Assembly (NCBI GenBank): GCA_025360605.1
Contig: JANYBV010000018.1
Span: 62,001 to 126,000 of the forward strand
Source: Alphaproteobacteria bacterium
GTDB taxonomy: Bacteria; Pseudomonadota; Alphaproteobacteria; Rickettsiales; SXRF01
DNA: 64,000 bases
Direction: 5' to 3'
Shown here: piece by piece, positions 54,152 to 63,841 of the stretch
Position numbering within the stretch: position 1 is the first letter of the stretch
Layout of the letters: every line of letters begins with the position of its first letter
Notes under the pieces: model-generated
What the model saw: only the letters and a program-made list of their open reading frames with translations
What the model was told of the DNA's origin: nothing
Database searches by the model: none
Position numbers and translations under genes: made by a program

Positions 54152-56578
54152 ATGAATTTCACCATTTCACGTCGAAAAACTCAAAAAGCAGCCTACTCGA
54201 AACTTGAGGTTTCAGCGGCAACCTTTATCCCGTATGAATATCACTGGGACCGCGAGACTATTCTCACCAATAAAAAAGAATTTGTACAGATCCTGAAGCT
54301 GGAAGGTTTCTCGTTCGAAACCGCCGACGACGAAGATGTCGACATGAAAAAGCTGGTGCGTAACTCGCTGCTCAAGAGTATGGCAGACGGGACGTTCGCG
54401 GTCTGGTTCCACACATTGCGCAAGCGCCAGAGTGCCTATCCGGGCGGAAAACAACCGCCGGGTTTTGCCGCGTATGTGGACAAGCTTTGGCATGAGAAGC
54501 ATTCCAACAAAGATTCCTACATCAACGAAATTTACATCACCGTGGTACGCCGTGCGGATACCAAGGGTGCGGCCAAAGTGCATCACTATCTGAAAAAAGC
54601 ATCGGAAGCGGGCAACAAAGCCGCGCAGGTGGATGCCATGCGCGATGCACACAAGGAACTGGCGGAAGCCGTGGCGCGTCTTGGCGCAACGTTGAAAGAT
54701 TATGGCGCCAAGCTGCTCACCACCTACGAAAACGAACACGGCGTATTCTCCGAGCCGATGGAATTCCTCGCGATGATCATCAATTGCGGATTCACGCAGC
54801 CGATGCGTCTTACTGCCACCAACATGGCCCATTACCTGCCGCTGTACCGGTTGTATTTCGGCTCACGTGCTATCGAAGTCTCGGGTGCGCCGCGAAAACG
54901 TTTTGCCGGTCTGGTGAGCATCAAGGAGTATTCACCGGCGACGGCGGCAGGACTTCTGGATGGCTTTTTGCAATTACCATTCGAGTTCCTGATATCGCAA
55001 TCCTTCTCGTTCCATAACCGCAGCGTGAACATCAACCGCATGCAGATCCGCCAGCGTCGAATGATGGCGGCGGAAGATGCGGCGGTGTCGCAGATCGCTG
55101 AAATTTCCGATGCGCTTGATATGGCGATGTCGGGCCATGTGGCGTTCGGCCCGCACCATCTGACGGTGATGTGCTTTGAAGAAAGCCTGCCTGAGCTGGA
55201 AAAAGTATTATCGCTTGCCATTGCCGAGCTGGTGAACCTTGGCATAAACCCAGTGCGTGAAAAATTTGTGATGGAGCAGGCCTTCTGGGCGCAGCTTCCG
55301 GCAAATTTTGATTGCGTGGCACGCGGCGCGGACATCAATACAATGAACCTTGCGGGCTTCGCCAGTTTGCACAATTATCCGACCGGAAAAATTGCCAACA
55401 ATCATTGGGGTGATTCGGTGACGGTGTTCGACACATCTTCGGGCACGCCCTATTTCTTCAATTTTCACAACCGCGACGTGGGTCACACCACCATCATTGG
55501 GCCGACCGGTGCGGGTAAAACCGTATTGCTCAACTTCCTGTGCGCACAGGCACAGAAATTCAATTGCCGCGTTTTCTTTTTCGATAAAGACCGTGGCGCG
55601 GAAATCTTTATCCGTGCGATAGGTGGCAAGTACACCATCATCGAGCCAGGAGAAAAATGTAATTTCAATCCGTTGCATTTGCAGGATACCTCGGAAAACC
55701 GCACCTTTATCGCCGAGTGGATTCATACCATGGTGACGGTGCATGACGAGCCGTTCATGGCGGAAGACATGGAGCGCATCAACGATGCGGTGGCGGGTAA
55801 CTATAAGCTTGCCAAAAAAGACCGTATGCTGCGAAATATAGCTCCCTTCCTTGGGATTGAAGGTCCGGGAACACTCGCCGGACGACTGAAAATGTGGCAC
55901 AGTGGCGGGGCGTATGCCGGATTATTTGACAATGAAATAGACGTGGTGGATTTCAGCATTGGTAACTCATTCGGCTTTGAAATGGGTGAAGTGCTGAGAG
56001 AGCGTGTGAGCCTTGAGCCGACGCTGTTGTATCTCTTCCACCGTATCAACCTTGCGCTGGACGGAACTCCGACGATCATCATTCTCGATGAAGCGTGGGC
56101 ACTTATCGACAATAAAATTTTTGGTGGCCGTATCCGCGACTGGCTGAAGACGCTGCGTAAACTCAACGGCATGGTGGTGTTTGCAACACAATCCGTGGAA
56201 GACGCGACAAACAGTGCGATCAGTGAAACCCTGATCCAGCAAACGGCAACGCAGATATTCCTGCCCAACCCGAAGGCGACCGATGCGTATAAAAAAGCCT
56301 TCATGGTGAGCGACCGTGAATTCAATCTCTTAAAAACCACCGATCCGGGCAGCCGTTACTTCCTTGTAAAACAAGGTAAGGACGTGGTAGTCGCACGTAT
56401 CGATTTATCCGGTATGGATGACGTGATCAACGTTCTGTCTGCCCGTGCAGAAACCGTTTCAATACTTGACGAGGTTCGTGCTGAGGTGGGCGACGCACCG
56501 GAAGCATGGATGCCTCTGTTTCAAGCCAGAGTTAGACTGGAGAGAGAGAAGTTAACTACAAAAGAGAGCAAAAAATAA
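54152..56578 (+). CDS. virB4: Type IV secretion ATPase VirB4
   Basis: 808 aa. N-terminal VirB4-specific domain, then the ATPase: Walker A 'IIGPTGAGKTVLLNFL' at about residue 449, Walker B 'TIIILDEAWALIDNKIFGG' at about 641, and 'VVFATQSVEDATNSAISETL' (arginine-finger/sensor region). It powers assembly and substrate transfer at the inner membrane. The sequence is the Rickettsiales-like type. virB6 starts 1 base after the stop. Confidence 0.96.
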   Translation: MNFTISRRKTQKAAYSKLEVSAATFIPYEYHWDRETILTNKKEFVQILKLEGFSFETADDEDVDMKKLVRNSLLKSMADGTFAVWFHTLRKRQSAYPGGKQPPGFAAYVDKLWHEKHSNKDSYINEIYITVVRRADTKGAAKVHHYLKKASEAGNKAAQVDAMRDAHKELAEAVARLGATLKDYGAKLLTTYENEHGVFSEPMEFLAMIINCGFTQPMRLTATNMAHYLPLYRLYFGSRAIEVSGAPRKRFAGLVSIKEYSPATAAGLLDGFLQLPFEFLISQSFSFHNRSVNINRMQIRQRRMMAAEDAAVSQIAEISDALDMAMSGHVAFGPHHLTVMCFEESLPELEKVLSLAIAELVNLGINPVREKFVMEQAFWAQLPANFDCVARGADINTMNLAGFASLHNYPTGKIANNHWGDSVTVFDTSSGTPYFFNFHNRDVGHTTIIGPTGAGKTVLLNFLCAQAQKFNCRVFFFDKDRGAEIFIRAIGGKYTIIEPGEKCNFNPLHLQDTSENRTFIAEWIHTMVTVHDEPFMAEDMERINDAVAGNYKLAKKDRMLRNIAPFLGIEGPGTLAGRLKMWHSGGAYAGLFDNEIDVVDFSIGNSFGFEMGEVLRERVSLEPTLLYLFHRINLALDGTPTIIILDEAWALIDNKIFGGRIRDWLKTLRKLNGMVVFATQSVEDATNSAISETLIQQTATQIFLPNPKATDAYKKAFMVSDREFNLLKTTDPGSRYFLVKQGKDVVVARIDLSGMDDVINVLSARAETVSILDEVRAEVGDAPEAWMPLFQARVRLEREKLTTKESKK

Positions 56579-56579
56579 T

Positions 56580-58268
56580 ATGCAGAAGGTTGGTTTCCTT
56601 CGCTTACTGACTGGCATGATCAGGCCGTGTCTATGGCTTGCGTTGTTGTGCTTTGCTTTTTTTACGGCGGCTGGTTCAATTCCTGCCTACGCTCATGACT
56701 TTGATGACGTTACCTACCTGTTTGATACTACGACAAATGAAGCCTGTCCGGGACCTAATTGCAAAGATGTGCTGGGCAGCTCAAAGGTACATAAAGTAGT
56801 CGCTTGTCCGGGCAACGGGCTGGCACGGCGCGTCATTCCCTGCGTGAGGAGCGTGATCCTCAAAGGCACCAATGATTTCCTTATCCCGTTTTCTGCATAT
56901 ATTGCAAGTACAGTGCAGGTGTGCTGTATCCTTGCGGTGATTTTTTGGGCTGTACAGATGATTTCAGGCAGCGACACCGCGCCGCTCAAGGATTCGATGG
57001 TCATGGCGGTCAAGATTGGCTGCGTCATAACTTTTACCAATAATTTTGGTGGTAATTCACTGGATCCGGGGGATCATCATGGCGGCAACTTTGGGCTGGT
57101 GCTGGATATCATGGAAGAGATGGTCACCATCGTCTCTGGCTACGTCATCAATGCCAGCCAGTTTGGTCTGGAGGGTGATTGTCCTAAATTTGCAGATACA
57201 GATAAGATTTATCTGGTGTGGGATGCAGTGGATTGCGCTGTGAATACGCTGGTGGGGGGGATATTTTCTCCCTTATCCATAACAGCTGGCATCATCGGGT
57301 TTTTAACGGCCTGCCTTTTTTCCAACACTATCGGATTTACGATCGGAACGGCTGGCCTTTACCTGATTTACAAGCTTCTATATGCCATTTTTAAATGCTG
57401 CTACATCTTCCTCACGGCCTATATGGGCATTGCCTTTATGGTGGTTATTTCTCCTTTGTTCATTCCTACTATTTTGTTTAAATCGACGAAGTCGTATTTT
57501 GATAAATGGCTAAGGCTTTTTATCAGCTATATTATCCAGCCGATGGTGCTGTTCGCATATCTCGCTATGCTGTTATCCGCGTTCGATGTAACGGTGTTCT
57601 CCAATAAAAATAAAAACTCCCTGTATTATGCCATCGCCGGACATGATCCCTGTTTCTATGTCGCTGCGGATACGGGGTGCGGCACCGGCAATGGATTCGG
57701 CGGCAAGCTTGGTACGTGGATCATGACCAATGGGTTTTATACGAATGTAGATAAGGCCGGTCAGGCTATGGCGATTGACTCAAAAGCTATTAAGAATGCT
57801 GGTCTGATGCCTAAAGATGCAGACGAATTGGGTGCGGCAGGGAAGGTCACCCAGCAGATGCTGACGTATTTAGCTACCAAGCAAAAAGGTACGATCGGCT
57901 CGATGGGTACAGACGGCAAAAAACCAAACTTCTTTCAAATTGATATTCCGGAAAAAACGGTTGACTGGACAAAGTTGGCGCGGGCCAATCAGTTTGATGA
58001 TTCGACTCCGGCGCTCAGCACTACATCCTATGTTTTGAAAATATTAGTTTCCGCCTTCATGGCATTGCTGACGGGCTATATTTTTTCACAGATGCTTGAC
58101 GTTATTCCGTTTATCGGTAGCGGGCTTGCGATGGGTGGTGGTGGCATCATGGATGGCAAGGTGTCTTCAATAGGCTTAGGAGATATGAATATTTCCGCTT
58201 CAAAGGCGGACTTTACTAAAAATCTAAAGTTCGGGGCCAATAAAAACAAAGGGGCAGGATCCTTATAG
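56580..58268 (+). CDS. virB6: VirB6-family T4SS channel protein, copy 1
   Basis: 562 aa. Signal-like N-terminus ('LWLALLCFAFFTAAGSIPAY'), a cysteine-rich periplasmic part ('EACPGPNCKDVLGSSK'), then the TrbL/VirB6 membrane core with 'KCCYIFLTAYMGIAFMVVIS' and 'PLFIPTILFKSTKSYFDKWL' (conserved Trp), typical for Rickettsiales VirB6. The C-terminus is a small Gly/Met-rich segment and a charged tail. Followed 3 bases later by copy 2. Confidence 0.85.
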   Translation: MQKVGFLRLLTGMIRPCLWLALLCFAFFTAAGSIPAYAHDFDDVTYLFDTTTNEACPGPNCKDVLGSSKVHKVVACPGNGLARRVIPCVRSVILKGTNDFLIPFSAYIASTVQVCCILAVIFWAVQMISGSDTAPLKDSMVMAVKIGCVITFTNNFGGNSLDPGDHHGGNFGLVLDIMEEMVTIVSGYVINASQFGLEGDCPKFADTDKIYLVWDAVDCAVNTLVGGIFSPLSITAGIIGFLTACLFSNTIGFTIGTAGLYLIYKLLYAIFKCCYIFLTAYMGIAFMVVISPLFIPTILFKSTKSYFDKWLRLFISYIIQPMVLFAYLAMLLSAFDVTVFSNKNKNSLYYAIAGHDPCFYVAADTGCGTGNGFGGKLGTWIMTNGFYTNVDKAGQAMAIDSKAIKNAGLMPKDADELGAAGKVTQQMLTYLATKQKGTIGSMGTDGKKPNFFQIDIPEKTVDWTKLARANQFDDSTPALSTTSYVLKILVSAFMALLTGYIFSQMLDVIPFIGSGLAMGGGGIMDGKVSSIGLGDMNISASKADFTKNLKFGANKNKGAGSL

Positions 58269-58271
58269 CGC

Positions 58272-59714
58272 ATGTGTAGCAAAACCGGTATTTCAGGGCT
58301 GGCCGTTTCCAAAGCGATCATGGTGTTGTGCGTGATGCTGGTGGTGTGCTGCATGTCTGTAAAACCGGCATTTGCGGGTCCGCCTCCGACCTCACTAACG
58401 CTTAAGGCTTGCGCTGCTGCGGGCGGATTTCCGCCGGAGGCGCTTTCGGGGCCTATTGTCTATTGTGTACAGGATAAAATTAAATCGTCAGTCACAGGAG
58501 CGCTATCCAGTATCTCGACGTATTTCCAAAGCACAACCTACGTCTTATTCATTCTGGCAGTTACCATGCACGGCGCTAAAATGATCAGCGGGGAGAGGGG
58601 TATTAACGGCAAAAGCATGTTGCTCATGGTGAAGATAGCGCTCGTTGCTTTTTTTGCCAATAACCTCGGCGGATTTGCCGAAAAAGTCTTTAATATGATC
58701 GACGAAATCACTACGGATGTGGTGGGAGCCTATTCCCCGTGGAAGATGATAGACGATATATTGGGGACGCTGTTTGGGTTTTCTCCTGGAATTTTGCTTA
58801 CGCAGGGGCTTGTCTGGCTTGGTGCGGGGATGATGTCAGGCACGTCCGGCATCGCGTCTTCGTCGGCTCTGATCGTTATGTTTATAGAGCTGATTTTGTT
58901 TGTCATCGAGATCATCTACACCTTCCTGACCGCCTATATCGTTGTAGCGTTCATGCTTATCTTGTCGCCGATGTTTATTCCGCTGATTATTTTTCAGGCA
59001 AGTGAGCGCTACTTCAAAAAATGGCTGGATAATATTATCGGCGCCATGCTGGTGCCGGTACTGCTGTTTGCAGCGTTGTATTTTTCACTCGATCTTTTGA
59101 GCAATCGCATTGCCAAAATTTTTAAAGTGATTCTACCGGAATATAATTTCACTCTGCCGCCGGATCCTTCTCATCCGCCGGATTTCAGTTCGTTCTGGAA
59201 GATCAACCAATCATTGTTTTCGTATGATCTTGGGGTGGATCCCAATATGTATAACGCTGAAAAGAAAGTATTGGATACATCACCGGGTAAGACAGTGTTT
59301 GTACCTTCTGCCCATATCGTTATTAATCCGTTCAACCGTGGTGGTTTTGATGTTAATCCCTTCAATCCGCCGCAGGTAAATTTTGGTATTCATAACCGGA
59401 CAATTAATCAGGAGCTACTTCTTGCACTGATTACCTTGTGGCTCTTGATTGCTATTCTCAAACAACTTATTGAAAAAATGCCTGACATTGCTCAGGAAAT
59501 TGCCGGATCTGGTGCGGGGATTGCCCTCAGGCAGCCGAAATTACAGCAAAAAGTCGGGGAATTTAAACAAGATGCGGCCGGCGGTTTCGGAGTAATGGCG
59601 GGGGGAGTGATTGGTGGTCAGGCAGGTGCGGCTTCCGGCAGTGCGCGGGTGACAGAGGCAGGGGCCATTGGTGGTGGTGTGATTGGCCATATTTTAGCCA
59701 GGAAATCCGTATGA
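58272..59714 (+). CDS. VirB6-family T4SS channel protein, copy 2
   Basis: 480 aa with a signal-like N-terminus ('IMVLCVMLVVCCMSVKPAFA'), five to six membrane segments, and the VirB6 core 'IEIIYTFLTAYIVVAFMLIL' with 'SPMFIPLIIFQASERYFKKW'. The C-terminus has a glycine-zipper stretch ('GVMAGGVIGGQAGAASG'). It differs clearly from copies 1 and 3 outside the core, so the three are old duplicates, as in Rickettsiales. It overlaps copy 3 by 4 bases (ATGA). Confidence 0.85.
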   Translation: MCSKTGISGLAVSKAIMVLCVMLVVCCMSVKPAFAGPPPTSLTLKACAAAGGFPPEALSGPIVYCVQDKIKSSVTGALSSISTYFQSTTYVLFILAVTMHGAKMISGERGINGKSMLLMVKIALVAFFANNLGGFAEKVFNMIDEITTDVVGAYSPWKMIDDILGTLFGFSPGILLTQGLVWLGAGMMSGTSGIASSSALIVMFIELILFVIEIIYTFLTAYIVVAFMLILSPMFIPLIIFQASERYFKKWLDNIIGAMLVPVLLFAALYFSLDLLSNRIAKIFKVILPEYNFTLPPDPSHPPDFSSFWKINQSLFSYDLGVDPNMYNAEKKVLDTSPGKTVFVPSAHIVINPFNRGGFDVNPFNPPQVNFGIHNRTINQELLLALITLWLLIAILKQLIEKMPDIAQEIAGSGAGIALRQPKLQQKVGEFKQDAAGGFGVMAGGVIGGQAGAASGSARVTEAGAIGGGVIGHILARKSV

Positions 59715-61336
59715 AAATAAACATGCTATACACAACGCAGTATTCTTTTAAAAGGGCATCCTTTATGCGGTCTATATTAGTAATGATCATGATATGCCTG
59801 ATGATGCTTTCCTTATCCGCAAGTTCGGCGTGGGCGTGTACCCCCTCTTCACCATGCTTTGCGCCGCCTAACTATGAGCCGGGTATCTGCCAAAGCGATG
59901 GCACCTGTAAAGCCACCGGAGATTCTGACGGCGTATGTACGTCCGATCCGACCTACACCCCTAAAACGGCTGATCCGGGCAAGGGGATTATCTCGGTGGT
60001 GATTAAGGACATTAAAGACACCCTCAAACCTATGACTAAAAAGATGTTTGACGGCATTAGTCAGGATAGTGGCTTTAAGGGCGCGGTGTCGGCCGCGATG
60101 ACGCTTTATGTCATCATATACGCCATCAGCTTCCTGTTCGGGATGGTGCAGCTGACGGCGTTTGATTTCGTCATCCGCATGTTCAAAATCAGTGTGGTTG
60201 CCATGCTGATCAACGGAACCGGTTTTCAGGTATTCTCGGATATTGTCGTCAAGTTTTTTAACGAAGGTACGGATGCGCTGATCACTCAGGTATCGACCAT
60301 TGCGGTCAGTGGTACAACGCTGGGCGGCGAGCCATTTGACTGGATGGACAATGCCATTTTGGAACTTACGTCGGTGAAAATGCTGGTGACATTAATGGCA
60401 GCTGCACTGACCGGACCTTATGGATGGGTTATTATTGTAATACTGATGATCAGTCTTTATACCTTTATTAAAGCCATGCTCGGGGCGTTGTGGGTGTATA
60501 TTATGGCGTTGGTGTTGCGCACGCTGCTCTTTGGTTTGGCGCCACTGTTTCTGGCGTGCGTCATGTTCTCGCGCACCCGTCAGCTCTTCGATGGCTGGCT
60601 CAATCAGGTGGTCAATTCGTGTCTGCAGCCCATTTTCCTTTTTACCTTTTTTGCATTTTTTGTGCAGCTTATTAAAGCATCGCTTGAACAGGTGTTACAA
60701 ACCAATGTCTGCTGGACGCGTTTCGGGAGTGTCGCCGGTGCGGCATCTGCCGAGCATTACTGGCGCTTTGCCTTATGGAACTGCAATTCAAACCGTTGGG
60801 AGCCATTCGATGGTGTGTGGGGATTCACGGGTGCGGACAATGCGCCCGCCCACATGAGGGCAACCAAAGCCGATTGCGGGACGGGATCCCCGCCGGTTCA
60901 GCCACTCGGCATTATGCTGCCATTAATATTGTGGATCCTGTCGGATCTCGCTAAACGTTTTAATGAGATCGTGGTCAATATTGCGAAGGATATTGCCAAC
61001 GCTAGCACTGGCTTCAGTTATCAGGGACAAGGTTTCGGCGGTGACAAAGTCACGGGCGGCGGTAGTCCGGGCGGTGGAGCAGGTGGTGCCACACCGGGTG
61101 CTGGCGCAAGGCCGACACCGGGTGGTGGCGTTGGCGCTCCGGGAGCGCCAGCAGGTGGTGCAGCCGGTGGTTCAACTCCCGCACCAGGCAGCGTACAGGA
61201 TATGCTCAACCGGATGAGAGAAGCGGGCAGAAGGCCGGGAGTCGGAACTGGAACACCGCCAGCTCCACCAACACCGCCTGCCGGTGGTCCACCTGCAGCG
61301 CCTCCTGGGGGAATACCGCCTAAGCCACCCAAATAG
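59711..61336 (+). CDS. VirB6-family T4SS channel protein, copy 3, with Pro/Gly-rich tail
   Basis: 541 aa. N-terminal signal-like segment ('ILVMIMICLMMLSLSASSAWA'), Cys-rich periplasmic start ('CTPSSPCFAPPNYEPGICQS'), the membrane core with 'FGLAPLFLACVMFSRTRQLF' and 'DGWLNQVVNSCLQPIFL', then from about residue 435 a low-complexity tail of Gly, Pro and Ala ('GGGSPGGGAGGATPGAGARP', ending 'PPGGIPPKPPK'). Such tails are exposed and often bind proteins; PxxP patterns are frequent here. A small lipoprotein gene follows after 99 bases. Confidence 0.85.
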   Translation: MKINMLYTTQYSFKRASFMRSILVMIMICLMMLSLSASSAWACTPSSPCFAPPNYEPGICQSDGTCKATGDSDGVCTSDPTYTPKTADPGKGIISVVIKDIKDTLKPMTKKMFDGISQDSGFKGAVSAAMTLYVIIYAISFLFGMVQLTAFDFVIRMFKISVVAMLINGTGFQVFSDIVVKFFNEGTDALITQVSTIAVSGTTLGGEPFDWMDNAILELTSVKMLVTLMAAALTGPYGWVIIVILMISLYTFIKAMLGALWVYIMALVLRTLLFGLAPLFLACVMFSRTRQLFDGWLNQVVNSCLQPIFLFTFFAFFVQLIKASLEQVLQTNVCWTRFGSVAGAASAEHYWRFALWNCNSNRWEPFDGVWGFTGADNAPAHMRATKADCGTGSPPVQPLGIMLPLILWILSDLAKRFNEIVVNIAKDIANASTGFSYQGQGFGGDKVTGGGSPGGGAGGATPGAGARPTPGGGVGAPGAPAGGAAGGSTPAPGSVQDMLNRMREAGRRPGVGTGTPPAPPTPPAGGPPAAPPGGIPPKPPK

Positions 61337-61435
61337 CCATACGCAAAGAAAAATCTGTCAGCGGATGTTGAACGATGTTGCCATTTGGCTGTCGTGGGCA
61401 TACACTATTCGCCAGTGCATTTGATGTGAGGTTAT

Positions 61436-61585
61436 ATGACGAAATGGGTGCTGATTGCTTTGGCTCTGGTAACGCTTCCTGCCTGCTCCAACGCACAGAG
61501 GGATTTAACAAGCCCATGTGTTGGAACGGATGACAGCCCGTGTGCGCGCCGCCCTGTCAATGAATGGTGGACGCAAAAAGGCTAA
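61436..61585 (+). CDS. virB7: VirB7-like small lipoprotein
   Basis: 49 aa, easily missed because of its size. Signal with lipobox ('VLIALALVTLPACSNAQ', Cys at residue 17), then 'SPCVGTDDSPCARRPVNEWW' and a short end. The SPC...PVN.WW pattern and a Cys next to the C-terminal part fit VirB7 of the T4SS outer ring, which pairs with VirB9. GAGG stands 5 bases before the ATG. It directly follows the VirB6 genes on the same strand; its stop overlaps the hemB stop by 4 bases. Confidence 0.72.
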   Translation: MTKWVLIALALVTLPACSNAQRDLTSPCVGTDDSPCARRPVNEWWTQKG

Positions 61586-62586
61586 GCTATTTTTCCTGCA
61601 ATATCTAATGCGGCGTAAGTTAGGATCGCGCGTGCGCCCGCTCGTTTGAACGAGAGTAACTGCTCCATCATTACCTGATCGCCGTCAATCCAGCCATTGG
61701 CGGCGGCGGCCTTCACCATCGCATATTCACCACTCACCTGATAGGCCAGCACCGGAACAGGAAAACTGGTCGCCGCGCGGTAGACTATATCCAGATAACT
61801 GATGCCGGGTTTTACCATCACCATGTCGGCGCCTTCGTTGATATCCAGCGCTATTTCGCGGATGGCTTCATCGGAATTGGCGGTGTCCATCTGGTATTCG
61901 CGTTTATCGGCTGCTCCCAGTAATTTTTTGGAATCCACGGCATCACGGAACGGGCCGTAATGGTGCGACACATATTTGGCGCTGTACGCGAGTATGGAGG
62001 TGTCGCTCAGGTGTTCATGGTCGAGGGCTTTGCGTATCGCACCGATGCGCCCGTCCATCATGTCGGACGGGGCGACGATATCGCATCCGGCTTTCGCCTG
62101 AACAATCGCCTGTTTGCATAAAATATCGACGGTGATGTCGTTCATTACTTTTCCGTTTTCCACCACGCCGTCCTGCCCGTGCGAGGTGTAGGGATCGAGG
62201 GCGACATCGGTGATAATACCGATGTCAGGCACAGCGTTTTTTACTTCGCGGATAGCGCGGCAGACCAGATTGTCGGGAAACAACGCCTCGTCGCCGTAAG
62301 GGCTTTTGAGTTTGACATCCACCACCGGAAACAGGGCAATGGCGGGAATGCCAAGCTGTTTGGCTGACTTTGCTTTTTTTACCAGAATATCCAGCGTGAT
62401 ACGCGATACATCCGGCATCGACAGAATCGGGGTTTCGGTGTTGGAACCCTCCTGAATAAACAGCGGTAAAATCAGGTCGCTGGGGTGCAGGCGGTGTTCG
62501 GCCAGCATCTCGCGGCACCAGTGATTTAGCCGGTTACGGCGCAGGCGGGTGGTAGGGAAAGAGGCGGAAGAAGAGGGGGCGGTCAT
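61582..62586 (-). CDS. hemB: Delta-aminolevulinic acid dehydratase (porphobilinogen synthase)
   Basis: Joins two 5-aminolevulinate to porphobilinogen, the hemC substrate. 334 aa: 'LNHWCREMLAEHRLHPSDLI', 'DVALDPYTSHGQDGVVENG' (magnesium-type metal site, no Zn Cys cluster), the two Schiff-base lysines in 'ILAYSAKYVSHHYGPFRDA' and 'GADMVMVKPGISYLDIV'. Divergent from trpS 84 bases away. Confidence 0.97.
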   Translation of the reverse strand: MTAPSSSASFPTTRLRRNRLNHWCREMLAEHRLHPSDLILPLFIQEGSNTETPILSMPDVSRITLDILVKKAKSAKQLGIPAIALFPVVDVKLKSPYGDEALFPDNLVCRAIREVKNAVPDIGIITDVALDPYTSHGQDGVVENGKVMNDITVDILCKQAIVQAKAGCDIVAPSDMMDGRIGAIRKALDHEHLSDTSILAYSAKYVSHHYGPFRDAVDSKKLLGAADKREYQMDTANSDEAIREIALDINEGADMVMVKPGISYLDIVYRAATSFPVPVLAYQVSGEYAMVKAAAANGWIDGDQVMMEQLLSFKRAGARAILTYAALDIAGKIA

Positions 62587-62670
62587 ATCATTCGCGGGGT
62601 TTAGGGTTGACAGGCCTCATTGATATAGCAATAACTGCTGATAATAAACTAATTTTTGGATAATCAGCAC

Positions 62671-63837
62671 ATGTCGCAAGCCAACCGTATCCTCTCCGGC
62701 GTTCAGCCCACCGGCAATCTGCATCTGGGTAATTACCTCGGCGCGATACGCAACTGGGTAGCGTTGCAGGACTCCCACGAGTGCCTGTTTATGCTCGCGG
62801 ATTTGCATGCGATCACCGTGCCGCAGGATCCTGACAAATTGCGTACGTCGGTACGCGAAACGGCGGCGGCGTATATTGCGTGTGGGGTGAATCCCGATAA
62901 AAGCGCGATTTTCCACCAGTCAGCTGTCTCGGCGCACGCCGAACTGGGCTGGATCCTTTCCTGCCACACCCCGCTGGGTTGGCTCAACCGCATGACGCAG
63001 TTTAAGGAGAAAGCAAATTCTATTGAAGAGTCAGAACTTGAAAAAGTACTTAAACTATTAAAATATTTTATCGCTAATCCTGATGTGAATGCATCTCAAA
63101 AAGAGATGGACATAAATATAGCATCAGAACTAGTAAAAAAGATGCTTGAAGGTGGCAAGAACAAAGAAAAGGCCAATCTCGGTCTCTACAGTTATCCCGT
63201 GCTGATGGCATCTGACATCCTCGTATACAAAGCCACGCATGTTCCCGTGGGCCATGACCAGAAACAGCATTTAGAGCTGTGCCGCGACATCGCCGGTGCG
63301 TTCAACCGCGCCTATAACCCGAGCTATAATGTCACGGAAAACAAAGGCGGCTTTTTCCCGTTGCCGGAGCCGGTGATTATGGGTGAGGGCACACGCGTGA
63401 TGAGCCTGAAAGACGGCAGTAAAAAAATGAGCAAGTCCGACGAATCGGATTTGTCGCGCATCAACCTCACTGACGATAGCGATGCCATTGCCAAGAAATT
63501 CAAAAAATCGACCTCTGACAGTTTTCCCACCGTGGGCGAGAATAATGAGACCCGCCCCGAGGCCAATAACCTCGTCAATATCTATGCTGCACTAAAAGGC
63601 GTCACCCGCGCACAGGCCTTGGCGGAAGTAGGGGGATTGCAGTTTGGGGCTTTCAAGGGCGCGCTCACTGATGTGGCGGTCGAAAAACTTTCGCCCATTA
63701 CCAAAACCATGCGCGAGCTGGTGGCTTCGCCGGACTATATCGATCAGGTGTTGGCGAAGGGCGTGGCCAAGGCGCAGGCGATTGCCGGAGTTACGTTGAA
63801 GGAAGCGAAAAACCTGATCGGGTTTTTGCAGGGCTGA
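62671..63837 (+). CDS. trpS: Tryptophanyl-tRNA synthetase with AT-rich insertion
   Basis: 388 aa, longer than the usual 330-350. HIGH-type motif 'SGVQPTGNLHLGNYLGAIR' at the N-terminus and KMSKS 'DGSKKMSKSDESDL' identify it. An insertion of about 47 residues (roughly 116-162, bases about 63016-63156) separates 'FKEKA' from 'GKNKEKANLGLYSYP', which are adjacent in ordinary TrpS. The inserted part is helical and charged, and at about 28-32% GC it differs strongly from the rest. The reading frame is intact, so the enzyme may still work. I start at 62671 (MSQANRIL), with an earlier ATG at 62656 possible. Confidence 0.95.
   Translation: MSQANRILSGVQPTGNLHLGNYLGAIRNWVALQDSHECLFMLADLHAITVPQDPDKLRTSVRETAAAYIACGVNPDKSAIFHQSAVSAHAELGWILSCHTPLGWLNRMTQFKEKANSIEESELEKVLKLLKYFIANPDVNASQKEMDINIASELVKKMLEGGKNKEKANLGLYSYPVLMASDILVYKATHVPVGHDQKQHLELCRDIAGAFNRAYNPSYNVTENKGGFFPLPEPVIMGEGTRVMSLKDGSKKMSKSDESDLSRINLTDDSDAIAKKFKKSTSDSFPTVGENNETRPEANNLVNIYAALKGVTRAQALAEVGGLQFGAFKGALTDVAVEKLSPITKTMRELVASPDYIDQVLAKGVAKAQAIAGVTLKEAKNLIGFLQG
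63016..63156 (+). other. AT-rich in-frame insertion inside trpS
   Basis: About 141 bases with A/T-rich codons (AAA, TTA, ATA, AGT-type) that break an otherwise conserved TrpS segment. It holds a perfect small hairpin, CATCTC (63092-63097) and GAGATG (63103-63108), and two related stretches, TCAGAACTTG (from 63031) and TCAGAACTAG (from 63124). No long palindrome spans the whole insert. Confidence 0.6.
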
Positions 63838-63841
63838 TCGG

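Noticed and set aside
63016-63156. trpS insertion as a Rickettsia palindromic element or intein
   Set aside because: No palindrome spans the insert, only a 6-bp hairpin, and it lacks intein splicing residues and size.
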